From Schleiferilactobacillus shenzhenensis LY-73 (GTDB lineage Bacteria > Bacillota > Bacilli > Lactobacillales > Lactobacillaceae): a DNA stretch of 64,000 nt. The first letter of the stretch is position 1. Each line of letters begins with the position of its first letter. Position numbers and translations under genes: made by a program. Shown piece by piece: positions 50,173 through 58,080 of this stretch. The notes below the pieces were generated by a model. That model searched no databases, was not told where the DNA came from, and was given only the letters and a program-made list of their open reading frames with translations. The stretch is from assembly GCF_000469325.1 (NCBI RefSeq), contig NZ_KI271587.1, positions 55,601 through 119,600 of the forward strand. Direction: 5' to 3'.

Positions 50173-51258
50173 TTATTCGACGGTAACGACCGCAGTGGTC
50201 ACCCCGTAAGAGGGTACTGACGCGTTGGGCCAAGCGACATCCAACTGGTTCGGATTGCTGTAGGCGAACGTACCGGTATCGTTGACGACCCGGTGGATCT
50301 CGGTACCATCGGCGAAGACGATCTTCAACCGAGTGCCCTTCGGATAGATGGACAGTGCGGCGGCAACACCGCCGTAGCCCATACTGGACCCGAGAACGGC
50401 GGGGTCATAGAACGAAATCTTCATGACCCGCATACCGGATGAACTGCTGCTGGTACCGGTGCTGGTGCTGGTATTCGTCGGCGCGGCGCTCGTATTGCTC
50501 GCGGCGGTACTGCTGGACTGTTTCGCCGCTAAGGCTTCCTGCTGGGCCTTTTGGGCAGCCAGGGCAGAAGTCAGCTGGGCTTGCAGGCCGGACAGCTGGG
50601 ACTTATTGTCATTCAATTCTTGCTGGAGCTTCGTTTGCTGGTCTTGCGCGGCTTTTTGCGCCGCCTGCAAGTCATTCTGGTCTTGCACGATCTGCTGCTT
50701 CTGGCTCTGCAGCTGGGTTTCTTTCTGCTGCTGCTCAGTCTTCAGACTGGCCAGCTGCTTCTGGGCGTCCTGGACGGCCGTTAAGGCATCCTTGGTGGCC
50801 CCAGAGATCTTGTTGACGGTGAAGGTCCGGCTGATCAAGTCGGACAAGTTGTCGCTCTTGAGCAGAAAGTCGATGTAGATATTACCGGTTACGGTATCGG
50901 CGTTCTGTTTCTGTAAAGCAATCAGCTGCTGTTTCAGCGTGTCTTTACGCTGCGCAATCTGGGTCTGCATGGCACTGATCTTCCCCGACAGTTCACTGAT
51001 CCGCGCCTGGGCGGTGTCGATCGCCTCTTCGGTACTGTCTAACTCGCTTTGCTTGGCGACGACTTGCTTGTTTAAATCGTTCAACTTGTTGGTCTGGTCA
51101 TTGATTTCATTGACCAGCTTGTTCGAAATATCCTTCTTGCTGCTGATGGCGGACTTCGCATCGGAGACCGAATCAGCGTGTACATTCACGGGAGTGACGA
51201 GACTGCCGAGCATCATAAGGGCGGCAATCCCTGCTAAAACGCGTGAAATTTTCTTCAT
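50173..51258 (-). CDS. Secreted coiled-coil peptidoglycan-acting protein with 3D domain
   Basis: 361 residues from ATG 51258 (AGGAGG upstream). A signal peptide ends at NVHA. A long coiled coil (about 32-250) resembles the CwlO/PcsB N-terminal region, then a Ser/Thr-rich linker (about 255-280) and a C-terminal 3D domain (about 283-361). That domain shows SMGYGGVAAALSIYPKGTRL, and Asp residues in FADGTEIHRVVNDTGTF and QLDVAW that match the three-aspartate motif. It should act on cell wall outside the membrane, as a lytic enzyme or wall-processing factor. Related genes are often under WalR; TGTAA half-sites occur upstream but no clean pair. Confidence 0.85.
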   Translation of the reverse strand: MKKISRVLAGIAALMMLGSLVTPVNVHADSVSDAKSAISSKKDISNKLVNEINDQTNKLNDLNKQVVAKQSELDSTEEAIDTAQARISELSGKISAMQTQIAQRKDTLKQQLIALQKQNADTVTGNIYIDFLLKSDNLSDLISRTFTVNKISGATKDALTAVQDAQKQLASLKTEQQQKETQLQSQKQQIVQDQNDLQAAQKAAQDQQTKLQQELNDNKSQLSGLQAQLTSALAAQKAQQEALAAKQSSSTAASNTSAAPTNTSTSTGTSSSSSGMRVMKISFYDPAVLGSSMGYGGVAAALSIYPKGTRLKIVFADGTEIHRVVNDTGTFAYSNPNQLDVAWPNASVPSYGVTTAVVTVE

Positions 51259-51554
51259 GTTTGATGACCTCCTGAACTCTGTACACGATAACACGGTGAT
51301 TGTTACAGTTTCGTAACGAGATCTTTACAGGTTGCCACATTCAACTTGTAAGGTCAACAAATCTGTAATAAAGGAGGGCCTATAAGCAATATTGACAGGG
51401 CCTGAATGTCATGAAACCCGCTAGATACGCGTATCAACACGGGTTCAGCAAATAATGTAAACGGTCTATGAATGTCATACAAGCTGTTCTATAATATACG
51501 TAACTTGCCGTTATTGTATTAATGCAAGCAATACAACCCAAGGCGGTGATTTTC

Positions 51555-51956
51555 GTGCAGTTCCACATCACGGAAGACAGTGCCCAACCTATCTACATCC
51601 AGCTGGCCCAACAGATCATTATCGGCGTGGCCACGGGCGAGCTGCACCCCGGCGAGCAGCTCCCTGCCACCCGGATACTCGGCACCAGTCTGAACATCGA
51701 TCCGATGACCGTCTCCAAGTGTTACCAGTTACTTAAGACGGACGGCTACGTGGAGGGCGACCGCCACCGCGGCACCCGCATCAGCACCCAGCTGCCCATC
51801 ACCACAGACGAGATCATCACGCCGGAATTGACCGTGGCGTTGGCGAAGGGATTATTGCAGGGTCTGACCATTCGACAGCTGCAAGACCTTTGCCAGCAGA
51901 TCCTGCTCCATTTCCACCCGCTGCCGCAATCGACACCGAAGATGCCCCAATCCTAG
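51555..51956 (+). CDS. GntR-family regulator, YtrA type
   Basis: 133 residues from GTG 51555 (AAGGCGGTGA five bases upstream). The winged helix is clear: PIYIQLAQQIIIGVATGELHPGEQLPATRILGTSLNIDPMTVSKCYQLLKTDGYVEGDRHRGTRIS at about 13-78. Only a short C-terminal helix follows, as in the YtrA group, which usually control ABC exporter genes. No such genes follow here, so the target is elsewhere. A TATAAT at 51490-51495 may be its -10; TGAATGTCAT occurs twice upstream (51402-51411 and 51469-51478) as a possible operator. The upstream gap 51259-51554 holds no gene. Confidence 0.88.
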   Translation: MQFHITEDSAQPIYIQLAQQIIIGVATGELHPGEQLPATRILGTSLNIDPMTVSKCYQLLKTDGYVEGDRHRGTRISTQLPITTDEIITPELTVALAKGLLQGLTIRQLQDLCQQILLHFHPLPQSTPKMPQS

Positions 51957-52009
51957 CCATCATTCCCGTATTCGTGTCATCCCCCTATCCCCATCCTTAC
52001 CAGCATACG

Positions 52010-52055
52010 AGAAAAGCGCCTGCCCGGACCGAATCGTCCGCACAGGCGCTTTTCT
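52010..52055. terminator. Bidirectional terminator
   Basis: AGAAAAGCGCCTG (52010-52022) pairs perfectly with CAGGCGCTTTTCT (52043-52055), between gntR and the convergent oxidase gene. Confidence 0.85.
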
Positions 52056-52087
52056 ATCTATATTATGTTGTCCGAATGTTGTCCGAA

Positions 52088-53197
52088 TTAAGCTGGGAAA
52101 TGGGCCAGGCGGGTGTTCTTCACATCAGCAATGGTCTTCGTCCCTGCCAGCTGCATGTCGATCTTCAGCTCGTCGGCCAAGTGCTCGAAGACGCTCTGGA
52201 CACCTTGGGCACCGCCCAAAGCCAAGCCGTAGACGACCGGCCGGCCCAAAGCAACCAGATCAGCACCGGCGGCCAGGGCCTTGAAGATGTGGGAACCGCG
52301 GCGAACGCCGGAATCGAAGATGATCGGTACCTTGTGGTTGACCGCCTGGGCGATGCTCGGCAGCACGTCGAAGGAGGCCGGGCCGCCGTTCAGCTGACGG
52401 CCGCCATGGTTAGAAACGTAGATCCCGGCCGCGCCGGCGCCAATGGCCTTCATCGCATCGTCCGGGCTCATGATGCCCTTGGCGATGACGGGCAAATCGG
52501 TGTACTCGGCGATCCGCTCGATATCCTTCGGGCCGATCTTCTGGGCCGCTGCGGCGTAAATCTCCGCAATACCCTTGCCGGAACCATCGCCCTCAGAGTA
52601 CTCCGTTAGGTTGGCCATGGGAATCGGGAACTGGAAGTGATTGCGCAAATCGTCTTCCCGGAAGCCGTCCACCGGTGCGTCAAGGGTCAAGATGATGCCC
52701 TTCACGCCGGCCTTCTTGGCTTCGTCCAACAGATGGTGATTGAAGTCCCAATCCTTGCTCATGTAGAGCTGGAAGAACTGCGGGGCCCCGTTGCCGGCCG
52801 CCGCTGTGTCCGCAATGGACGTGGACGAGTAAGTACTTTGGGCCATCAAGCCGCCGACAGCTGCGACGCCGCGGGCCGTGTCGGTCTCACCCTTGGCGTG
52901 GGCCAAGCCCTGGGCCGCCAGCGGCGCCATCATCAGCGGGGTCTTCAGCTTCAAGCCGAAGACTTCGGTGTCGGTGGCGGGGTTCTCCATGTCCGTCAGC
53001 GCCCGGGGAATGATCTGGGCGTGGTTGAAGGCCAGCGTGTTCTCCCGCAACGTCCACTCGTCCTCGGAGCCGCCGCGGATATAACCGTAGCCGCCCTTAG
53101 GGATGATGGCTTGGGCCTCTTTGGCCAAGTCGTTGACATTAATGAAATCCAGTTTTTGTTCACGATCACTTTGCTCGTAACCATTGGTCATTGTCAT
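52088..53197 (-). CDS. lctO: L-lactate oxidase (FMN-dependent alpha-hydroxy acid oxidase)
   Basis: 369 residues from ATG 53197 (GGAGG 12 bases upstream; other in-frame codons nearby are less well placed). The FMN barrel has Y39 in GGYGYI, the catalytic H264 and R267 in SNHGGRQL, and FDSGVRRG in the phosphate site. Length and the AAQGLAH segment match lactic-acid-bacterial lactate oxidases, which convert L-lactate and O2 to pyruvate and H2O2. Monocistronic. Related enzymes oxidise other 2-hydroxy acids, so lactate is the best but not the only candidate. Confidence 0.9.
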   Translation of the reverse strand: MTMTNGYEQSDREQKLDFINVNDLAKEAQAIIPKGGYGYIRGGSEDEWTLRENTLAFNHAQIIPRALTDMENPATDTEVFGLKLKTPLMMAPLAAQGLAHAKGETDTARGVAAVGGLMAQSTYSSTSIADTAAAGNGAPQFFQLYMSKDWDFNHHLLDEAKKAGVKGIILTLDAPVDGFREDDLRNHFQFPIPMANLTEYSEGDGSGKGIAEIYAAAAQKIGPKDIERIAEYTDLPVIAKGIMSPDDAMKAIGAGAAGIYVSNHGGRQLNGGPASFDVLPSIAQAVNHKVPIIFDSGVRRGSHIFKALAAGADLVALGRPVVYGLALGGAQGVQSVFEHLADELKIDMQLAGTKTIADVKNTRLAHFPA

Positions 53198-53287
53198 AAG
53201 TAAAATCAACCTCCAATTTCAATGCGGCACCTGCACCGCTACAAGACCCATTATATCCACTTACAAAAAGTAAGCAAGGCTTTCTGC

Positions 53288-53327
53288 AAAAAAATACCAG
53301 GACAACCCCAAACCGGGACTCCCCTGG
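53288..53327 (-). terminator. Probable terminator of the phosphomevalonate kinase gene
   Basis: On the minus strand CCAGG (53327-53323) pairs with CCTGG (53301-53297) with a partly paired interior, then TATTTTTTT. Confidence 0.55.
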
Positions 53328-53348
53328 ATGCGAATGTGGACTAATTAG

Positions 53349-54452
53349 CTACCGTGCTTCCCGCAGGGCCGTGACCGCCGGCGCCGGAATCAGATGAACG
53401 CTGAGCGGCAAGTGCTGGACACCGATTTGGTGCCACTGAGCGATCAGTGTCTCCGGGTCGATATGCCGGTCGAGGATCACGATGCCGCAATCGCCGCCGC
53501 CGGCACCGGAGGTCTTCGCCGCCCCGCCGGCCGCAATGGCCAGGTCGCAGAGCTGGGTCAGTTTGGCGGTCTCAATATGGACGTGGCTGAACTGACTCAG
53601 TTGCTGGAGTAAGAAACGGTTGCGGCCAATCTGCTGCTTGATGAGGGCCAAGTTGCCCTCCCGGAAACCCTGGACCAGTTTCTCCACAACGGCCCGGCTG
53701 CGGTGCAAGAAATGCTTGTACTCGGTCCGGGAGCGGGACGTGGCCGCCTTGATCTGGTCCACCAAGTGGGAGGTAGAAGCCGGCGAACCGGTCCAGCCGA
53801 TGAGCAAGCGAAGGCTCTCCGGTGGGGTGAGCAGTTCGATATCCAGCCCCGGCCAGGGCATCGCCAGCAGTTCGCTGAGCGAGGCCAGGTTGCGCTGGGC
53901 CCGCAGCCATTCCCGGTCGAAGGACCGGTAAGCGATCCAGCCGCCGAAAACACTGGCGGCGATGTCGCCCAGCGACCCGTTTCCTTGGATGTCCAAGTGA
54001 GCGATGGCGGCCAGCTTATAGATCTGTTCCTGACTGAGGGCCAGGCCGTAGAACTGCAGCAGAGCCTTGACCGTGCCGACGGTCACCGCCGCTGAGCTGC
54101 CCAAACCGAACTTACGGCCGTCGGCAGAATCCAAGTCGGAATCAACATACAGATTGAACAGCCGTAAGGCCTTGCCCTGCTCGCTAGCGTACGCTTCCGT
54201 CAGCCGAATCGCCGAAAGGATGTAATGGAAGGGATTGTCCCGGTTATCGAAGACCATTTCGTCGCCCTGGCGCTGCCAGGTGATCGAGTTTTCTTGGTAC
54301 TGCTTCGATTGGATACGGCCCATCCCGTGGGCGGCTTCGATGCGCACCGTGACGAATTGGTTCAGGGCCACGATGACTGCGGGTTCGCCCGCTTCCACAA
54401 CAGCGTACTCGCCGGCAATATATAACTTTCCTGGTGCTTTGACAGTAATCAC
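53349..54452 (-). CDS. mvaK2: Phosphomevalonate kinase
   Basis: 367 residues with a GTG start (AAGGACGGG seven bases upstream). GHMP kinase motifs: APGKLYIAGEYAVVEAGEPA at the N-terminus, FGLGSSAAVTVGTVKALL near 114-131 (ATP loop) and KTSGAGGGDCGIV near 315-327. It phosphorylates mevalonate-5-phosphate in the mevalonate route to isopentenyl diphosphate. In many lactic acid bacteria it lies with mvaK1 and mvaD; here it is alone between lactate oxidase and bcaT. Confidence 0.92.
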   Translation of the reverse strand: MITVKAPGKLYIAGEYAVVEAGEPAVIVALNQFVTVRIEAAHGMGRIQSKQYQENSITWQRQGDEMVFDNRDNPFHYILSAIRLTEAYASEQGKALRLFNLYVDSDLDSADGRKFGLGSSAAVTVGTVKALLQFYGLALSQEQIYKLAAIAHLDIQGNGSLGDIAASVFGGWIAYRSFDREWLRAQRNLASLSELLAMPWPGLDIELLTPPESLRLLIGWTGSPASTSHLVDQIKAATSRSRTEYKHFLHRSRAVVEKLVQGFREGNLALIKQQIGRNRFLLQQLSQFSHVHIETAKLTQLCDLAIAAGGAAKTSGAGGGDCGIVILDRHIDPETLIAQWHQIGVQHLPLSVHLIPAPAVTALREAR

Positions 54453-54552
54453 GTAATAGCCCGTCCTTGTCTATGTGACATTATCGTAAGTCTAGGGAAA
54501 ATAGTACCAGTCACCACCCCTGCGGCGCAACCGCGGTCCGCCATCTTTCCCA

Positions 54553-54567
54553 AATCATCAGAAATTC
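54553..54567 (+). promoter_or_regulatory. CodY-like box upstream of bcaT
   Basis: AATCATCAGAAATTC matches 11 of 15 positions of the CodY consensus AATTTTCWGAAAATT. A weaker match overlaps CATCTCAGAAAGTG at 54641-54654. CodY control would fit an amino-acid gene. No T-box was seen. A clear -35/-10 pair is not visible. Confidence 0.35.
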
Positions 54568-54697
54568 TCGGCCAGCGGGACTGGACCAGAGAAATGGACA
54601 ATGTTAAGAAACTTGCCAAAAATATTATGAAATCTCTGGACATCTCAGAAAGTGAGTGTATGATGTGTAGTAAATTACTGAAAAAGAGGGAATACCC

Positions 54698-55735
54698 ATG
54701 CTCACTGATCCCAAGACGATTGACTGGCAGCATCTCGGCTTCGAGTACATGCAGACACCTTACCGCTTTGAAGCACACTGGCGGGATGGGGCCTGGGAAC
54801 CGGGCCAGCTCACCAAAGACCCTAATATGACAATGAACGAAAGCTCACCGATTCTCCACTATGGTCAAGGCGCTTTCGAAGGCATGAAGGCTTACCGGGC
54901 CAAGGACGGTCGCATCTTGCTGTTCCGCCCGGACCAAAATGCCCAGCGCTTGCAGCATTCCGCTGACCGGCTGCTGATGCCGGAATACCCCACCGACGAC
55001 TTTCTCAACGCCGTCAAATTGGTCGTGGCGGCCAACGCCGATTACGTCCCGCCTTACGGCACCGGTGCCACGCTCTACATTCGCCCGCTGCTCATCGGGG
55101 TCGGTGAAAACATTGGCGTGCACCCAGCGCCCGAGTATGTCCTGCGCATCTTCGCCATGCCGGTCGGCCCCTACTTCAAGGGCGGCTTGACTCCCACCAG
55201 CTTCCTGGTCGTGGACTACGACCGCGCGGCCCATAACGGCACCGGCCAAAGCAAGGTCGGCGGCAACTACGCCGCCAGCCTCCTGGCCGGCCAGGAGGCC
55301 CATACCCACCACTTCAGCGACGCCATCTACCTCGACCCGGTGCACCACCGCTACATCGAAGAAGTCGGTTCCGCCAACTTCCTGGCCTTCACGAAGGACG
55401 GCAAGACCCTGAAGACGCCCAAGTCGCCCTCGATCCTGCCCAGTATCACCAAGTACTCCAGCCTCTACCTGGCCGAGCACGTGCTGGGCATGAAGACGGA
55501 GGAGACCCGCATCAGCATCGACGAGCTGGACGAGTTCGGCGAAGCCGCTGCCTGCGGTACCGCCGCGGTCATCTCTCCCATTGCCGGCATTCAGTACGGC
55601 GACCACTACCACGTGTTCTACGACGAGAAGAAAGTCGGCCCGATCACCCACAAGCTGTATGACTTGCTGACGGGGATCCAGTTCGGCGATGTGGACGGCC
55701 CCGCTGGCTGGGTACAGGAAGTGCCTTTAACTTAG
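54698..55735 (+). CDS. bcaT: Branched-chain amino acid aminotransferase
   Basis: 345 residues. Class IV fold: HYGQGAFEGMKAYR near 53-66, RLLMPEY, the PLP lysine K186 in GQSKVGGNYAAS, and EVGSANFLAF near 222-231. It interconverts leucine, isoleucine and valine with their 2-oxo acids. AAAGAGGG precedes the ATG. The stop codon TAG lies inside the 7-base target duplication of the IS element that follows, and the gene's likely original terminator now lies on the far side of that element. Confidence 0.94.
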   Translation: MLTDPKTIDWQHLGFEYMQTPYRFEAHWRDGAWEPGQLTKDPNMTMNESSPILHYGQGAFEGMKAYRAKDGRILLFRPDQNAQRLQHSADRLLMPEYPTDDFLNAVKLVVAANADYVPPYGTGATLYIRPLLIGVGENIGVHPAPEYVLRIFAMPVGPYFKGGLTPTSFLVVDYDRAAHNGTGQSKVGGNYAASLLAGQEAHTHHFSDAIYLDPVHHRYIEEVGSANFLAFTKDGKTLKTPKSPSILPSITKYSSLYLAEHVLGMKTEETRISIDELDEFGEAAACGTAAVISPIAGIQYGDHYHVFYDEKKVGPITHKLYDLLTGIQFGDVDGPAGWVQEVPLT

Positions 55736-57337
55736 TTTCTGAAATGTGAAAGTTCAATCGGTCTTTTTTTGCTCTTCAAGCCCGTCGTTCTGGGCTTTAT
55801 GACTGCACAATAAAAGCGCAAGTTTTCTCCTGCGTTGTATACTGGATTCGACGAAAATCAGTAACAAAGGAGAGCTTGCGCCATGAGTAATATAACACAG
55901 AACCGGTCTCAGAAGCAGAACAAAGTTGAAAGTTGGCTAAAGAAGCCAATCCAGATGGCCTTTCACCTGGTCCACATAACCCGGTTGACCCGCCAAGTTA
56001 ATTATAAGCGGCGGTCGTCTCTTTCCTTCCCCGATGTCTTGGGGGCCATCCTTTCTTGGGTGAAATTTGCCGGTCGGTCGCTTTACCGGTCAGATTGGCC
56101 GGCCTGCTTTACCAAGCGGACCGCATATAACGTCTTAGAAGACGGACGTATCAACTGGTGTAAGCTGACCAGCGGATTCCTTGCCGGACTCCTGGTCAAC
56201 GCTGGTTTTATCTTCGACAACCGCGCCAACCTGGCCTTTATCCTGGATGATACGATCATGCCTCGTCCTCAGGGTAAGAAAACTGAGCTGCTCGCCAACG
56301 GATATGACCACGACTCCAGTCAGTACAAACGCAGCTTTCGCGATCTCACCCTGGGCCTGAGCGACGGGAAAAACTTCATGCCGGTCAATAACCTCCCACT
56401 GTCGAGCAAGGCGGCTAAGAATCGGGTCGGTGCACCAGCACAGACTATCGATTGCCGTTCCAATGCAGGCCAACGCCGGACCCTGGCGATGAGGCCGATG
56501 AATGAAGTCGCCCTTATTCTTCTTCAGAAAGCACAGGAGTGCGGTCTCCATGCATCGATTGTGTTATTTGACAGTTGGTTCAGCTCGCCTAAGATGTTCT
56601 TCCAATTGCGTCGGTTGGGTATGCACGGCTTGGGTATGGTCAAGCGCACCGAGAAAGTGTATTACCGGTTCCAGGGCAAATTGCGGAGCGTGAAAAACAT
56701 ATACGATACACTGCGCCGAGAGCATCACCGGAAGTATGCCAAGTACTTGTACAATGTCAAAGTGAAAGCCCATGTCGGTACTCAGGAGTTCCCGTTGCGG
56801 CTGATTTTCGTCACCGATCGGCACCGGCACGATACCTACTTGGTCCTCGCCACCACGAAAATCGGTTTGCGTCCTGACCAGATCGTCTCGTTATACGAGC
56901 GCCGCTGGCAGATTGAGGGCTATTTCAAGACAGCCAAGCAGTACCTGCGGCTGACCCAAACCAAGATCCAGGACTACGACGGCCTATGCGGTCATATCGC
57001 CATTGTAATGCTCACCTATGATTTGCTGGTCTGGCAAAAACGAATGGGGATGGATAAGGAGACGCTCGGTGACGTCTTCCTACGAATGGAGAAGGCCATG
57101 CCCACCATTACCTTGATCACGCTGTTAGCTGGGCTGATTGGAGCAGTCCGCCATCTCTGCAAGCAATACGGAGTGCCCAGAACCGCATTAAATAACACGA
57201 TCGACAATTATTTGGCTGGTCTGCCCAGGAGACTTGAAAATGCCCCTGATTTAACAGGATGTACTCAATTTTGGGGCACTTAAGCCCCGTCAGCCAAGGG
57301 GTTCAGCCAAATCTAGCTTTCATATTTCAGTTAGTTT
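55732..57337. mobile_element. IS4-type insertion sequence with 7-bp target duplication
   Basis: The element spans 55739-57330 (1592 bp). The terminal inverted repeats are CTGAAATGTGAAAGTT (55739-55754) and, read inward on the other strand, CTGAAATATGAAAGCT (57330-57315), 14 of 16 alike. TTAGTTT is directly repeated on both sides (55732-55738, 57331-57337). A single intact transposase gene fills it. The insertion hit the stop codon of bcaT without changing it. Confidence 0.9.
55883..57283 (+). CDS. IS4-family transposase
   Basis: 466 residues, intact. DDE catalytic residues: D122 in FILDDTI, D230 in LFDSWFS and E345. The IS4 signature Y-(2)-R-(3)-E-(6)-K is exact at Y338, R341, E345, K352 (YERRWQIEGYFKTAK). 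AAAGGAG lies upstream of the ATG. Being full length with matching ends, the element may still be active. Exact ISfinder group not assigned. Confidence 0.93.
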   Translation: MSNITQNRSQKQNKVESWLKKPIQMAFHLVHITRLTRQVNYKRRSSLSFPDVLGAILSWVKFAGRSLYRSDWPACFTKRTAYNVLEDGRINWCKLTSGFLAGLLVNAGFIFDNRANLAFILDDTIMPRPQGKKTELLANGYDHDSSQYKRSFRDLTLGLSDGKNFMPVNNLPLSSKAAKNRVGAPAQTIDCRSNAGQRRTLAMRPMNEVALILLQKAQECGLHASIVLFDSWFSSPKMFFQLRRLGMHGLGMVKRTEKVYYRFQGKLRSVKNIYDTLRREHHRKYAKYLYNVKVKAHVGTQEFPLRLIFVTDRHRHDTYLVLATTKIGLRPDQIVSLYERRWQIEGYFKTAKQYLRLTQTKIQDYDGLCGHIAIVMLTYDLLVWQKRMGMDKETLGDVFLRMEKAMPTITLITLLAGLIGAVRHLCKQYGVPRTALNNTIDNYLAGLPRRLENAPDLTGCTQFWGT

Positions 57338-57353
57338 CTATAGAAGTAAGAGA

Positions 57354-57415
57354 GAAAAAAACCGGGACAATCGTCACTGCGCTTCTGGCGGTGTGGCTGC
57401 TGCCCCGGTTTTTTT
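57354..57415 (+). terminator. Original terminator of bcaT, displaced by the IS element
   Basis: AAAACCGGG pairs with CCCGGTTTT with long A- and T-runs outside. It lies about 20 bases past the right target duplication. Removing the IS would put it about 25 bases after the bcaT stop. Confidence 0.75.
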
Positions 57416-57473
57416 GCGTAGGAAGCTTCGGGTACCCGGCGATTTGGGCCCTCCGGCTGGCTGGCGCTGGCAG

Positions 57474-57662
57474 TCAATGCCGCCGCGAGCGTACGTTCAC
57501 GATAATCAGCAGAGCCAGCCGCCAGAACACATAGCCAATGGTCAGGACGACTAATCCGGTGGTCATGTACCGGTAGATTGGCGAATCAGTAAACGACAGC
57601 GCAACAAACAGGCCCAACAAGAGCGCTAGTGCAATGGCAAGTGCTGGTTTCATCTTCGGCAC
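57474..57662 (-). CDS. Small two-helix membrane protein
   Basis: 62 residues from GTG 57662, six bases after GGGAGGG. Two helices (about 6-25 and 33-55) and a basic C-terminus (NVRSRRH). No family recognised. Alone, divergent from the antiporter. Confidence 0.6.
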   Translation of the reverse strand: MPKMKPALAIALALLLGLFVALSFTDSPIYRYMTTGLVVLTIGYVFWRLALLIIVNVRSRRH

Positions 57663-57807
57663 GACAATCCCTCCCTACTAAGCATCCCAATTATAGCAAA
57701 AAACGCTTACAAACTAGTAAACCGTCCTGTTTGATAAGGGCTCAGCAGCCCGTCCTAGTATGGTCTCAGCGCTTTATGTAAAGCTTTCCTCGTAGGGAGT
57801 GGTCGCA

Positions 57808-57872
57808 CAAAAAGAAGACCGCTAGTCCTCTCATTAGTCGCCAAACTAATCGCAGAGAGAAGCGGTCTTCCT
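57808..57872 (-). terminator. Terminator-like stem-loop with no upstream gene
   Basis: AAGACCGCT pairs with AGCGGTCTT, with inner CTCTC/GAGAG and ATTAGT/ACTAAT stems. On the minus strand it is followed by CTTTTTG. No gene ends here on either strand, so it may close a minus-strand small RNA lying opposite the antiporter leader. Confidence 0.5.
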
Positions 57873-57928
57873 CGGATGAGATAGTACCAGATTTTGCGTT
57901 GCGGTTAAAGGGTACCAATGCCGTTTCA

Positions 57929-58045
57929 TTGAATTGTCCCCAATTTTCTGGTATATTATCCGTAGGTGCCAAACCTATTGGGACGCAGAGCTGCTGGCGG
58001 CGTAAGCCGTTTCGAAAACAGTTTCTGCGCCCCTTCTTTTTTCTT
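57929..58045 (+). promoter_or_regulatory. Promoter and structured leader of the antiporter gene
   Basis: Promoter TTGAAT (57929-57934), 17 bases, TATATT (57952-57957). The leader begins with hairpin TAGGT-GCCAA-ACCTA (57963-57977). Then GGGACGCAG...CTG pairs with CAG...CTGCGCCCC (57980-58033), followed by TTCTTTTTTCTTC, so it resembles an attenuator. Further down, AAAGGA at the ribosome site can pair with TCCT just before the ATG. The rest of 57663-58080 holds only the stem-loop at 57808-57872. Confidence 0.6.
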
Positions 58046-58080
58046 CTCTTAGTCATGACAGAAAGGAACACGCTCCTCCT

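Noticed and set aside
54500-54697. T-box leader before bcaT
   Set aside because: No T-box core sequence, specifier-loop structure or antiterminator is visible.
57963-58033. c-di-GMP-I (GEMM) riboswitch in the antiporter leader
   Set aside because: Only the CCAAACC...GGGACGCAGAGC part looks similar. The tetraloop helix and the downstream conserved half with its receptor are missing, so I do not call it.
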